DNA from: Poteriospumella lacustris
Lineage: Eukaryota; Sar; Chrysophyceae; Chromulinales; Dinobryaceae
Direction of reading: 5' to 3'
DNA: 64,000 nucleotides
Assembly: GCA_008000375.1 (NCBI GenBank)
Contig: SMOI01000189.1
Location: 1 to 64,000, forward strand
The notes under the pieces are model-generated. The model did no database searches. It was not told where the DNA came from and saw nothing but the letters and a program-made list of their open reading frames with translations. The translations under genes and the position numbers were made by a program. Shown piece by piece: positions 1-11,000 of the stretch; positions within the stretch are counted from its first letter, which is position 1; each line of letters opens with the position of its first letter.

Positions 1-1596
1 CAGCAACAGGTCATCGAGGCCGCCTACGCCGATCTGCAAGTGCAACACGCCGAGACCGCGCAACAGCTGCACACGACGCAGATCGCCGCCCGCGATCTCC
101 AAGCGACGTTGACGGCGGTGCAAGCGGCGTACGACATGATCACGCGCGAGGAAATGCCCGCGCTGCATCTCGCCCACGCGACGCTGACGGAGCAAGTGAC
201 GTTCTACGAACAGGAACAGCGACGGTGGCAGACCGAGTCGGAGCATCAACGGGCGCAGCTGTTGCAGGTGCAGCAGCAGTGGCAGGCGCTGCAACGCGAA
301 CAGGCGACGTGGCAAGCGCAAGCCCACGCCGCGCGAACGTGGGAAACCCGCGCGACGGAGGCCGAAGACACGTTGAAGAAACTGGAATCGAAGAAGAAGA
401 AAGACCTGGAAGCGTTGAAGAAGCACAACGAGAAGATCAACGCGCTGCAACAGGAAGTGCACAGCCTGCGCGAGCAGCTGCAACAGTCACAGCCGCCGCC
501 GCCGCCGCATGAGGCAACCGCGACGGCTGCCACCGCTGACGCTACTGCTACAGCGGCGGCAGCGGCGACGGCTGCGCGTGGCGGTGACGACCACGACGAA
601 GAACGCGCGCAATGGGCCGCGCAGCGGCAGCAATGGCAAGACGAACTGGCGCGGTTCAAAGACGACTACGCCGCCAAATGCGACGCCTTCGAGGCCCTCG
701 AACGGCAACACGCGCAGCTGGAAGAAGACTTCATCCGCGCGCGGGGAGAGATCGAGGCCGGCCAACAGGAAGTGCAGTTCCTCGAGAGCGACGTCGCCCG
801 GTTGAAAGCGCAGCTCGAAGAACAAGCGCCATCGTCGGCGGCGGCGGCGGCGGACCAAGCTGCCGCTGCCGCTGCGACCGCTGCCGCTGCGACTGCCGCG
901 TCGGCGACGGCGCTGCGCTTGCTGCAGAGTCAATTGCACGAGGCCCAAGCCGCGATGCAGCAGCTGCAAGAGACCCACGCGCACCACCTCGAGGAACAAC
1001 AGCAACGCGCGCAGTCGATGATCGCCGATTTGCACAAACAGCTGTCGCATTGGAAGCGAGAGAACGCGCGGCTGGTGGAGGAGGTGCACCGCAACGAGGT
1101 CGCGCTGCAGCAGTATCAACAGCAACAAGCGTCGTGGATGGAGGCGGCGGATCGATCGGCGACGGCGGCGATGAGGATGGGGATGGGACATACGCCGGAC
1201 GATCTGCTGGAGGCGGGCGGCTTCGGGGCGCATCATAAGCAGAGCGCCAATGCCGCCGCTGGTGGTGGTGGTGGCGGTGGCGGTGGCGGTGGTGGTAGTG
1301 GTGCGTCGATGTCGTCGGCGCATATGCAGGCGATGGAGGCGAAGACGTTGGTCGACGTGCACAACGGCACGACGTTGTTGGTCCTGGCCGACGACAAAAA
1401 GGACCTGGCGGGCCTGCATCCCTGGCTGGTACAGGGCTGGGCCCTGCTCCGGCAACGCAGCGCGCCGTACCCGTGGCTCCTGCGGCTGCTGGGCGATCGA
1501 CCGCCGCGCTGGTCGACGACGGCGCAAGTCGCCTTCGTCTACGGCGTCTGTCTGCAGTTGTACGTGTTCTACCTGCGGGCGGTGTGTCGTGTGTAG
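1..1596 (+). CDS. Golgin-type coiled-coil protein, C-terminal part (5' end outside window)
   Basis: The reading frame is open from the first base, so this is the last 531 residues of a longer protein. Residues 1 to about 400 are Gln/Glu/Ala/Arg-rich heptad-like coiled coil, broken by Ala/Thr and Pro stretches. A poly-Gly run lies near residue 425. The C-terminus carries a basic/proline segment (LLGDRPPRW) and then a single hydrophobic segment with FVYG and LQLYVFY, ending five residues later. A long coiled coil with a C-terminal membrane anchor containing a conserved Tyr is the plan of CASP, golgin-84 and giantin, which tether vesicles at the Golgi. The assignment rests on architecture and tail resemblance only. 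The His usual in that anchor is not evident; Gln-Leu-Tyr stands nearby. Confidence 0.6.
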   Translation, partial: QQQVIEAAYADLQVQHAETAQQLHTTQIAARDLQATLTAVQAAYDMITREEMPALHLAHATLTEQVTFYEQEQRRWQTESEHQRAQLLQVQQQWQALQREQATWQAQAHAARTWETRATEAEDTLKKLESKKKKDLEALKKHNEKINALQQEVHSLREQLQQSQPPPPPHEATATAATADATATAAAAATAARGGDDHDEERAQWAAQRQQWQDELARFKDDYAAKCDAFEALERQHAQLEEDFIRARGEIEAGQQEVQFLESDVARLKAQLEEQAPSSAAAAADQAAAAAATAAAATAASATALRLLQSQLHEAQAAMQQLQETHAHHLEEQQQRAQSMIADLHKQLSHWKRENARLVEEVHRNEVALQQYQQQQASWMEAADRSATAAMRMGMGHTPDDLLEAGGFGAHHKQSANAAAGGGGGGGGGGGGSGASMSSAHMQAMEAKTLVDVHNGTTLLVLADDKKDLAGLHPWLVQGWALLRQRSAPYPWLLRLLGDRPPRWSTTAQVAFVYGVCLQLYVFYLRAVCRV

Positions 1597-1764
1597 TGTT
1601 AGCGTAGCGCCTCGTTGAGTGGTCGTTTGTAGTTACGGAAGACGGTAGAACGGTAGAACCGGTAGACGGTAGACGGTGGGTCGCACGGTCGCCGCTCTCT
1701 CGTAATCAATCTTTACACAGCACAAACAAACTCTTTAGCCTACCCCCCGCCCCCGCCGCGTGTT

Positions 1765-4700
1765 CTATCGCAGAGAGACCCGCTGGTCGTCCGCAATGTC
1801 TTGGATCTGCAACGGCAGCGCCGCTTCGGCGGCTTTGCGGGTGAGCGATTCGTGTAGCGGTGGCTGTGACGGTGGCTGTGACGGTGGCGGTGGCGGTGAC
1901 CCTGTTGCGTCAGCGGCGGGCTGTTTTTGATCGAGAAAACGTTGATACACCGACTCGAAGAACGACCGGTCCGACGCGGTCGTCGACGGACGTGTCTCTT
2001 GAAACGCTCGCCACAGATGAGGCGGTGCGATGGTCACGGGGCCGCCACCGCCACCGCCACCGCCACCGCCGCCAACGCCACCGCCGCCGGTTGACAGACC
2101 GTCGCCCGCCGCCAACCGCTCGTGCACCGCCAGCAAATAGGCCGTGTCGACGATGGCTTTCAAGTCGGCGGGGGTAAACAACCGCACGGCCTCGGTCTGC
2201 GCAATGCGCTGCAGCACCGTCTGCATCGCGGGGTCCTCGTCGGCGGTGGCGGCTGCCGCGTTGACGGCGAGCAGCTGCTTCCGCAGAATGTCGACGACGT
2301 CGGCGGAGGACGGGTAGCCGATGTAAACGTGCTTCTCGACGCGCCCGGGGCGTAGCAACGCGGGATCGATCAAATTGGGTCGCGAGGAGGCCACGAGAAT
2401 GAAAATAGGACACGGGGCGGCAGCAGCTGCGGTGGGTCGGGTGGCGGCCCCGTCGCGGTGGGCAGCTGACGACGACGGCGACCGGTGGTCGGAGTCGTAC
2501 GCGTCGTAGTCTTTCATCCTCAGCGGCGACGTGTACGTGCCCTCCTCGTCCTCGTCCTCGTCGTCCTCGTTCTCTCGGTCCCTGTCGCGTTCTCCGTCGA
2601 CGGTGGCGGCGCTGGCCATGACTCGTCGCCGGTGTGACGCCGCCGTACCGTCGCCTGCTCTCGCCTCTTCGTCGCCGTCGCCGTCGCCGTCGTCATTGTC
2701 GGCCCCGGCGTCGCCATGTCGCGTGCCCTCGACGCCATCGATGAACGTCAGCAACTGGTTGACGATGCGGTCGGTGACGCCGGTGTTGTCCTTGCCACGT
2801 CGCGGCGCCAACGCTTCGAATTCGTCGAAGAACAACAACGCGGGCTTCTTCAACGCCTGTGCCCGTTGGAACAGGGCACGCACCGCTTTCTCACTGGCGC
2901 CGATGTATTTGTCGAGCAGTTGGGGCCCACGGACCGAGAAGAAACCCTGTCCGAACTGCTGGCCCAGCGCCTGCGCGAGGAACGTTTTCCCGATGCCCGG
3001 TGGCCCAAAGAGCATCAACGCGCGGGGCAACGTGATCGGGCTCCGCGCGTAGAGCCGATGGTACGTCAACGGGAACCGCAACGTGCGTTGGAGCACGTGC
3101 TTGACGTCGTGATAGCCACCGATGCGATCCATCAGACGGTGACGACGCTGCAGCGTGTCCAGCGGTTGCACCTGTTGCGACGGCGACTGCTGCGACGCGG
3201 CAGCGGCGGAGGAAGAGGAAGAGGCCGATGAGGTGGCCAGTGGCACATACGTTTGCATCACCGCGACGAGGTCGTCCCACCGGCGAGACGCGGCGGCGGT
3301 GGCGGCGGCGGAGGGAGAAGAGGCCGCTGAACGACCAGCGGTGGCCGCGGTAGAGGCGGCGGTGGTGGCGGCGGTAAACCGCGACCACAGCTCCGTCTTG
3401 GACATCGGCGATGTCGCGTGACGCTGCTGCAGTTGTTGCGCCGTAAACAGCTCCGCGACTTTCACCAAATCGCGTACGACGTAGCCCTCGCTCTGACGGA
3501 TGAACCACTTTCGATGCTGCCGATGCTCGCGGACCGTCGCCGTCTCTGTCTCCGTCTCTGTCTCCGTTGCCGTCACCCGGCGCCACAGACGCTGCCAGAT
3601 CTTCCACCGTTGATCGCCGTGTAGATACGGCATGGGCACCACCCGGTCCACCACCACCACCGCCGCCGCCGCCGCCGCCGCCGCCCCCGCCGCCGCCGCC
3701 GCTGCCACGGAGGCGCCGTTTGCGTGTGGCCAGAGCGACGAGTCACAGGTCTCCGTCAGCGATTCGGTGACCAGCAACGTCACCACACGTCCCGCCAGAG
3801 CCACCGCAGCTACTTCCTCGCGCCAGAAGCACTCGTCCGCTGCGGTGGAGGAGGAGGAGGAGGAAACGGCCGCGTTCTGATGATACTCCGCGGCCAGCGC
3901 TTGTGCCTTCTCGTGTTGCCGTCGGTTCTGCGCCTTTGTCTCGCCGAGCAGCCGCTGCAGATGGAGCATCAAGAGCAACCGACGCTCGTCGCGTGTCGCG
4001 GCATCGTCGGCGAACGGTTGGCCGAGCACGTGGGCGTCCTCCACCACCACGAGCGATGGGGCGTATGTCGCCGCCCGCGCGTAGGCCTCGGTGAGGCGTT
4101 GCAGCGCCTGTTCCAAGGGCAGGTCTGCCCCAGAGCACAGCCGTTTCCCGTCGAGCCGCTCCACGTGGAGGGCCAACCGCCCGTTGCGCGTGAGCAGGCC
4201 GCCACCGGCGGCGGCACAGAGCGACTGCACCACGGTCGATTTGCCGGTCCCCGCGGCGCCATCGAGCGCGATCACCGTCGGTGGCAGCGGGCAACGGTAG
4301 TGACACCGATGCACCACCGAACGGACGGCGAAATGGCCACTGAGCAGGAGCAACAACGACTTGTACACGGGCTCAAAGCCCACCAAGCTCGCCGTCTCCA
4401 CCGCGGCCGCCATCGTCGTGGCAGTGTTTGCGGCCGCCGCCCCGGACGAGGACTCGTCATCGGTATTCGCTGGGCTACGCCGCCACGCCCACGGTAGATC
4501 TACGGTGGAGGAGGCCTGGACGTGCATGCTGTTGAGCAGCTGGAAGACGCTCTCTTCCTCGGCGTCCCACAGGTTCAACGCCACACACGGCAACGACGAT
4601 GAACCTGCCGCTGACGCCGCCGAAGACGACGCTGACGCCGACGCTGACGCCGACGCTGCAGCTGCATCGCCAAAGTCGATACGGGCGAGGAAATGCATGG

Positions 4701-6513
4701 TTTCGTACGTATACTGACGGCTGAGACTCCCACCGCTACCCTCGACGGCGGTCGTCTCCTGTGCGCTTGACGTGGACGCGACGGCGACAGCGACAGCGAC
4801 GGCGCCATTCGACGGTACGCGCACCGACAACGTCACGATCGACGTGTCGAAGAGCAAGAGCGGGCGCGCATCGTCGTGGTGTGTCTCGTCGAGCTTCGCG
4901 ATCAGCGCGGCAACGACGGGGTTGGTCGTAGCGGTCGTAGCGGTGGTGGCGGTGGTGGCGGTGGTGGTCGAGGTATCGGCGGGGGGTGGGCACGACTCGC
5001 GCAGGTACCGCAGCACTTCTTCTTCGCGGAGCGCGTGCCTCATGCGCCGCCCATCGAACGTGGCCACCGTCCCATGTCCAGCGGTGGCGGGGACATGTAT
5101 CGGTTGCAACGTGATCGATAGAGGCCGCATCGAGCGTACCGAGGTGAAGATACGGAGGCGGACGTCGTCGTAGTCGCGCAGCTGCAGCGTCGCTTGGGCC
5201 AACGCGGGCACCACGACGCCAAAGGGTCGTACGTGCTCGCTGATCCCCAATCGATAATACTGGCGCTGCAGGGGGTCGAAGGTGCTGCTGCTGTGGTGGT
5301 GGTGGCTGTGTCGCATCGTTTCCGCGGCCCCAATCGCGACGACCCAGTGCGAAGCGTCGTGCAGAGACATGTACGTGCGTACCGCCGCCTTCGACAGCGG
5401 TTGGACGCCTAAGACGCGTTCCAGCGCATGTTGAATGACGATAGGATGCACGTACACGACCGTGGACTGTGGTTGTAGTGGCGCATGGGTGTCCCAACCG
5501 TTGACGCTAGCGCTAGCGTTGGCGTTGGCGTTGGAAGGAGTCGCCACCGCCGATGGCGGGACAGCGGCGGTATCGTCGTCGTCGACGTCGAACGCGTTCA
5601 ACGCCGCGTCCAGCAAATCGTGCAACTGATGATGCTGATGCTGTTGCTGATGCTGCTGATGAACAGAGGATCGCAGATCTGATGCATGATGGCTGCCTCT
5701 GGAGGATGCAAAGGCGTTAGTTGACGAGGTTTGCCACTGGCTGGGCAGCAATCGCAGCGGCAGTGTCGCTGACACGTGGCCGATGTCGACGGATTGCAGA
5801 GCTTTGATTGATACTTCTTTCTTGTGCTGTGTTACCAGACTGCTGGGTTGAGTAGTGCACGAGGACAGGCGTTCTTCATTGGCAATGGGCTTGGGATCGA
5901 TGGCTAATTCGGTCCCGTCCCCAAGGGCGACGAGGTCGATCTGCAGACCGCTCCGTCTGGCGGTCAAAAGAAGTTCTCTATTGAAATCGACTCCTTTTAT
6001 GACCAATGACGCTTTCAAGGATGGTGAGACTGCGACCTGAAGCGATTGATCCAGAGGGAGAATACAGTGAGAGCGAAGGAACGAGTCTTCGATACGATTG
6101 GCGTACGTTTGCACGATATCCCAGTCAAAATCTGTCTGGGGTGCCACATATACACGCTGTGCGACGGGAATACTTCGAAATAAGTGAATGTAAACCGCAT
6201 CTCCCGGTGATACCGTCGATGTTGTTGTTGTTGCCGTCGACCGAGAGGCTACAACGGAAAGACACGACGAAGCTATTTCAATGCAGTCTCTGTCTGCTGA
6301 ATCATGGAGATCGCCAACGTGCAGAGAATAGAATACGAACGTCTTGTCTCCGACCAGTGTTAACTGAGCCACCGATTGTGTTCGTTGGCCACTCCTCCTC
6401 TCGTCATGATGCAGACGCGGCGGAAACAAACTCACAATATGACTGGGGACTCTGCACAGCGGTGTCGACTGGCTGACAATCCTCACCTTGAGAACGATAT
6501 CATTCGCCAGCAT
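1765..6513 (-). CDS. PEX1: Peroxisomal biogenesis AAA+ ATPase PEX1
   Basis: A 1582-residue intronless gene. PEX1 forms the PEX1/PEX6 hexamer that pulls the PEX5 import receptor out of the peroxisomal membrane. The N-domain is visible: an opening like animal PEX1 (cysteine, then 'VPSHIVSLF') and 'VYVAPQTDFDWDIVQ' near residue 125, matching the family's V-x-P-x-T-x-x-D-W-E/D-I motif. D1 has Walker A GAAGTGKST (about residue 753) and a VVVED Walker B. D2 has Walker A GPPGIGKT (about 1169), the PEX1 signature LLDKYIGASEKAVR, Walker B LLFFDEFEALAPRRG (about 1226), DNTGVTDRIVNQLL, and the arginine-finger region LLRPGRVEKHV (about 1390). Oddities: it is longer than the usual 1000-1300 residues because of Ala, Ser, Gly and Thr runs, and an acidic/Ser insert of about 100 residues lies inside D2. 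The ATG at 6513 is favoured because the family's N-terminus aligns from there. Confidence 0.95.
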   Translation of the reverse strand: MLANDIVLKVRIVSQSTPLCRVPSHIVSLFPPRLHHDERRSGQRTQSVAQLTLVGDKTFVFYSLHVGDLHDSADRDCIEIASSCLSVVASRSTATTTTSTVSPGDAVYIHLFRSIPVAQRVYVAPQTDFDWDIVQTYANRIEDSFLRSHCILPLDQSLQVAVSPSLKASLVIKGVDFNRELLLTARRSGLQIDLVALGDGTELAIDPKPIANEERLSSCTTQPSSLVTQHKKEVSIKALQSVDIGHVSATLPLRLLPSQWQTSSTNAFASSRGSHHASDLRSSVHQQHQQQHQHHQLHDLLDAALNAFDVDDDDTAAVPPSAVATPSNANANASASVNGWDTHAPLQPQSTVVYVHPIVIQHALERVLGVQPLSKAAVRTYMSLHDASHWVVAIGAAETMRHSHHHHSSSTFDPLQRQYYRLGISEHVRPFGVVVPALAQATLQLRDYDDVRLRIFTSVRSMRPLSITLQPIHVPATAGHGTVATFDGRRMRHALREEEVLRYLRESCPPPADTSTTTATTATTATTATTNPVVAALIAKLDETHHDDARPLLLFDTSIVTLSVRVPSNGAVAVAVAVASTSSAQETTAVEGSGGSLSRQYTYETMHFLARIDFGDAAAASASASASASSSAASAAGSSSLPCVALNLWDAEEESVFQLLNSMHVQASSTVDLPWAWRRSPANTDDESSSGAAAANTATTMAAAVETASLVGFEPVYKSLLLLLSGHFAVRSVVHRCHYRCPLPPTVIALDGAAGTGKSTVVQSLCAAAGGGLLTRNGRLALHVERLDGKRLCSGADLPLEQALQRLTEAYARAATYAPSLVVVEDAHVLGQPFADDAATRDERRLLLMLHLQRLLGETKAQNRRQHEKAQALAAEYHQNAAVSSSSSSTAADECFWREEVAAVALAGRVVTLLVTESLTETCDSSLWPHANGASVAAAAAAGAAAAAAAAVVVVDRVVPMPYLHGDQRWKIWQRLWRRVTATETETETETATVREHRQHRKWFIRQSEGYVVRDLVKVAELFTAQQLQQRHATSPMSKTELWSRFTAATTAASTAATAGRSAASSPSAAATAAASRRWDDLVAVMQTYVPLATSSASSSSSAAAASQQSPSQQVQPLDTLQRRHRLMDRIGGYHDVKHVLQRTLRFPLTYHRLYARSPITLPRALMLFGPPGIGKTFLAQALGQQFGQGFFSVRGPQLLDKYIGASEKAVRALFQRAQALKKPALLFFDEFEALAPRRGKDNTGVTDRIVNQLLTFIDGVEGTRHGDAGADNDDGDGDGDEEARAGDGTAASHRRRVMASAATVDGERDRDRENEDDEDEDEEGTYTSPLRMKDYDAYDSDHRSPSSSAAHRDGAATRPTAAAAAPCPIFILVASSRPNLIDPALLRPGRVEKHVYIGYPSSADVVDILRKQLLAVNAAAATADEDPAMQTVLQRIAQTEAVRLFTPADLKAIVDTAYLLAVHERLAAGDGLSTGGGGVGGGGGGGGGGGPVTIAPPHLWRAFQETRPSTTASDRSFFESVYQRFLDQKQPAADATGSPPPPPSQPPSQPPLHESLTRKAAEAALPLQIQDIADDQRVSLR

Positions 6514-6987
6514 TCCTTGTCGCTGTAGCTTGTCTGAAGAGAATGATATGTGAATGAAATCGGCAATGGCAGCGTCTCTTCTTCTTCTTCGTTGGCCCTG
6601 TCATAGCCTCGCCCAGAAAGTCGTAACTTCTGGGAGGTTTGGGGTGTGAGGAGAATCTGCCGTCGTCGTCATCATCGACACAACGTGTTCCAGTGAACGC
6701 CCCCTTCGTCGCATGTAGAAATATAGCACCCTTATTTTTCTTTCATGTTAGTTATGTGACAAATAAAAGAAACAGTAAATCTACAACAAGCTATGCGGCT
6801 GAGACAAAAATCGGACAAAGAACAAATTTACTAGAGAAGGCTAACTAACGATGAAACGCTTAGGTATAATGCAGTGCGTAGAGTAATGAGTCGAACAACC
6901 ATGACAAACGAAAAAAGAGTATAATGATCCATCCGAGCAGTACAACTGGTTGACTGAACAGCGATACGGTACGATATGCTATAGTCT
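6514..6987. other. Intergenic, 474 bp
   Basis: AT-richer spacer holding the upstream region of PEX1 and the 3' flank of the small PH-domain gene (both on the minus strand). I see no supported gene or RNA here. Confidence 0.6.
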
Positions 6988-7533
6988 CTATTTAACCTCC
7001 ATGGGCTCGAACTTGTCCACCCCCTTTTCCACCAATCTTTCAATTCGCTCGAGCACATTGTGAATATCTCCTAACTGCTGACTCGATGATTCGTGGACAT
7101 GATTCGTGGTACCACTGTCAACCCCAGATGACACGCCGTTTTCCACCAACTGATCTCTGCGGTCCATGATCATCGAGCGGAGACCATGAACATCCCGTGG
7201 AGCAATGATAACTATTTCGGGAGCAGGCAATCCGCCGGCAGTCTGAATGGTCAACATGGATACACCGCACAGACGAGAGCAGCAATCGGCTCTGATGTTG
7301 GCGTCTTGAATGCGATCGAGAGGAATGAGCTTGTCCTCTTTAACAAGACAACAGTCGTACCGAAAGTGCAACCGGTTTCCCACGAACTCGACTTCTTGCG
7401 AAGTCATACGGAGATACATACATGGGAAGAACGGCATCGAGTACGGTCCTGCAACGCAGGTGAGGTAACAGCATCCACCGAAAACATCGAAGTCCGAATA
7501 CTTGTAATCCTCAGACATGTTCATCACCAGCAT
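6988..7533 (-). CDS. Small protein with bacterial-type PH domain (bPH2/YdbS-like)
   Basis: 181 residues, single exon. After a short Tyr/Asp-rich N-terminus, a segment with cysteines and Pro ('GPYSMPFFPCMYLRMT') leads into 'VEFVGNRLHFRYDCCLV' and 'DKLIPLDRIQDANIR', then a Gly-containing strand and 'PEIVIIAPRDVHGLR'. This order (strand, 'L..IPL.RI.D', 'L.I.T.G', closing Arg-rich helix) is typical of the bPH2/DUF304 pleckstrin-like fold, usually a membrane or protein-interaction module. The C-terminus (150-181) is a probable short coiled coil (IHNVLERIERLVEKG). Its start is 496 bp from that of the divergent TIR/Sel1 gene, so a bidirectional promoter is possible. The exact cellular role is unknown. 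The second in-frame Met (MSEDYK) is an alternative start. Confidence 0.6.
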   Translation of the reverse strand: MLVMNMSEDYKYSDFDVFGGCCYLTCVAGPYSMPFFPCMYLRMTSQEVEFVGNRLHFRYDCCLVKEDKLIPLDRIQDANIRADCCSRLCGVSMLTIQTAGGLPAPEIVIIAPRDVHGLRSMIMDRRDQLVENGVSSGVDSGTTNHVHESSSQQLGDIHNVLERIERLVEKGVDKFEPMEVK

Positions 7534-8029
7534 GAAGGTCTTGTCAATTTCAACTGTGATTTCAAAGTCAACTGTGATTGATGAATGAATGAATGAATGA
7601 ATGAATGAATGAATGAATGAATCTGTTCGGAAGGAGCCACACCACTACTGCTGCTGGGCCCGTTTAGGAAGCTGCTGGTCCACCCAAACCCCCAAATCCA
7701 CAGCGATACGCAGAAGTGCCCGTCATCGTCGTCGTGTCGTCCGTTACACTTTGCGTCGTCGTTGCAGCAGCAGCAGCGGTCATCATCGCCAACTGCGATC
7801 GACTTTCTTTTCTCCAAAAGCGGTTGGAATCTGTATCAGACCGATCAAACAGGGAAAGTATTTCTTGATGCCGACTTATTCGGTCGTGCATTCATTTCCT
7901 CTCATCGTGTTTTAAAGAAGTAAAGTTGGGGGGTTGTGTGTTTGAGCAACTTTTTCTGGAGGATCAATCGAACCTTGAGCGCATTTTCTCACTCTTGAAG
8001 TACCGTGTGTTACTCTTGGCTCATTCAAT
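7534..8029. promoter_or_regulatory. Divergent intergenic region (496 bp) between PH-domain and TIR/Sel1 genes
   Basis: Two genes start outward from this stretch. It holds the tetranucleotide microsatellite and otherwise no open gene that I would support. A regulatory role is inferred from geometry only. Confidence 0.45.
7578..7622. repeat. (ATGA)n microsatellite, about 11 units
   Basis: An uninterrupted tetranucleotide run starts 45 bp upstream of the PH-domain gene start, in the divergent promoter region shared with the TIR/Sel1 gene. Two copies of TCAACTGTGAT lie just before it, about 20 bp apart. Confidence 0.95.
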
Positions 8030-11000
8030 ATGGGAGGAGCAGTTTCAGTGAATCTAGAGCGAGACGGATCGCGCTTGATTTCCCCAAACGATGTAGATCC
8101 AGTCCTTTATGAAGCGTGCAGTTTGGGCAACCTCTTCAAGCACTATCCTGACGGCATTTTGTTGAGACGCCTGTTTACGATGTTGGAAGCAAAGGTTGAC
8201 ATCTTGTTTTGCAATGACGGCGTTCATAGAGGCCCCGCACACGAAAAGATCGACAAAATTGCGAATCTGTTCAAGCGCCAGGGGTTCAAAGTCGCTTGGG
8301 ACCATCATTTCAACGACACCGAACGCATTGATAACGCACGAATGGTGGTCTTCTGTTTGACAGAGCCACTAATGGAGAAGTTCAACGGCCCAGCCACCAA
8401 TGATACGACCAAGGCCACCCTGGAGTATATCATGGAGTCGAAAGTGAAAGCAGACATCGTCATTTGTTCGCTGGAGCCGCCGTTTCAACAGAAAAACTCG
8501 TGGCACGGCGTCTTTGGCGACATTTTCGGCCAGTTGCATCCAGCGGATATTGTTAGTTCTACTGTCAGTGAGGGTCATTTACGTGACGTGTGTGAGACGA
8601 TGATCCATCGGCTCAAAGCGCCGGTGCAGCACATCTTGCAGGAACAAGGCCGCCATTTCGTCCTCGCCTCCACATCGTCACCCGACAAACACATTCGTGT
8701 TCAACAAGCGGAATACACCAAATACTTACCGGTCCTGGATTTCCTGATGGAAGAAATGAAGTACCGAGAGAAGTTAGCGAAGCAATATGCGCGTATCTTG
8801 CAAGAGCACGGCATTGGCACGAAGGACCATCTGCTCCAGAAATGTGCCGTCAAGGCCAACGCCTTGGAAGCCGCCGGGATTCCAACCAGCACGGCACGTG
8901 AAATTTTGGATATTTTAGGTGTTGCGCAACGACCGGCGGCCCCGATGCGATCGAAATCGATTCGCCGAAGTTTCATCAGCTCGTCACAAACGAGTCAAAC
9001 GTTGTCGAAGATCCGCAGCATGTCGTTTATGAGTATGAAGGCCAGTGAAGCCGGCTCCATGGACAACATGGACAGTGAATTCAATGATCGCCCCTGTACG
9101 CCCGTCTACGATTTGGATTGTTGTTTGCCCGGTCGTACGATCCCTTCGAAACCGTTGCATTCGCGGTTGAAACCCGCGATGAGTTGCCCCGTCGCGGTGG
9201 AGGAAGCGACATTGATGTTTTTCTCGGATTGTTATGAGTTGTATCTACGTGCCTCCGAACAACACGACAAAGCAGCCCTCAAGAAACTCCGGGTGATGTC
9301 GCACAAGGGTCGCAAAGAAGCGGATTGTTACTTCTTGCTCTTGTACAAGTTGAACCAAGGCGGTCTCCTGTATGACGCGCGCATTGCCGAGGGGATTCAA
9401 CGTGAAATGGTACCTCGTTTGCTGGAAGTTGACAAGTGTTTACCGTCGAGATTTCCCGAGAAGAAATACATCGACCATTTGCTGGGGCTGTGCTATACCC
9501 ATGGGTGGTACGTGGAGCAGAACGAGCTGCAGGCGAACAAATACCTGCTGGCGGCGGCGCATCAGGGTGTTTCCTTGGCGCAGCTGAGTCTCGGGGCGAC
9601 GTTCATCAATGAACAACGCCAGGACAAAGGGGAAGGGCTCAAATGGTTGCGTAAAGCGGCGGACCGAGGTGTGGTCTCGGCGCATTCGGCGTTGGGCGAG
9701 TGTTACCATCACGGACAGGGCGTGTCCCAAGACGCCGACGAAGCGTCGCGGTGGTACCGACTGGCCGCCGAGGCGAGCATGGCGAAACAGTTGTTTCAAG
9801 TGGATGGTCGCCCTTCCTCTCGGGATGCGATGGGGTTCTTGCATCGGGCCATCGAATGGTATCAGAAGTGCGCCGACATGGGCAACGCCTGGGGACAGAC
9901 GAGTTTGGCGAATTGTTACTTCTTTGGCACGGGGATCATGCAGAACTTTGCCGTGGCTCAAGTCTATTACCGTCGTGCAGCGGTGCAGGGCCACCCGTGG
10001 GCCGCGAATGGTATTGGCAATTGCTATAGCCTGGGGCATGGCGTCTCCGAGAACTTCGTCGAGGCCTGTCGATGGTATTTACGTGCGGCGGAAGAGGGAT
10101 ACCCCGTGGCACAATACAATTTAGCGGAACGGTATTTAGCCGGTGAAGGTGTCCCGAAGGATCATGCGGCCGCCGTCGGTTGGTATCGGAAAGCGGCCGA
10201 ACAGGGGTACCCCCTCGCCCAAAACCAATTGGGCAACTGTTATCGTCTGGGCTATGGTGTCGACGAAGATCTCCCCGAAGCCGTCCGGCAGTATCGTCTG
10301 GCCGCCGAGAATGGCTATTACATCGCGCAATACAACATTGGGTTGTGCTATTACTACGGCGAAGGAGTGTTGCAGGACTATGAAGAGGCGATGTTCTGGT
10401 TCCACCAAGCGGCGCTGCACAACTACAGTTACGCCCAGAATATGTTGGGCGTTTGTTACAGTGAAGGGCAGGGCACCCTCGCGGATGATGAAGAAGCGTT
10501 TAAATGGTATGAACTCGCGGCCCAACAGGGGTTACCGATCGCGCAATTCAATGTGGCGACGCGGTGCTACGAAGGCATCGGGTTACCGATCCCGCAGCCG
10601 AAGGAATGTTTGCATTGGTTGACGAAAGCGGCGAAACAAGGCTTCGCCGAGGCGCAGAGTGCCCTGGGGGATGTCTATTACGAAGGCAAAGTCGTTGGGG
10701 CGAACTATGAACTCGGAATGCGGTGGTATTTGAAAGCGGCGGGACAGAACCTCGTCAGTGCCCAGTTTACGTTGGGCAATTGTTATTTCAAAGGACGTGG
10801 CGTGAACCAGAATTACAACGAAGCGGTCTCCTGGTATCAACGCGCGGCTGATTTAGGGTTTCGTTGGGCGCAGAATGCCTTGGGCAATTGTTACAAAGAT
10901 GGACGTGGGGTGCATCAGAACTACGAAACGGCCGTCGAATGGTTTCGGAAAGCGGCGGATCAAGGATTGGTCGTCGCCTATTTCAACTTGGGAGAGCGTT

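Noticed and set aside
487-1527. Long antisense frames under the golgin-type gene
   Set aside because: Arg/Leu-rich shadow of a GC-rich, CAG-rich coding strand; no domain, and the plus-strand frame explains the sequence.
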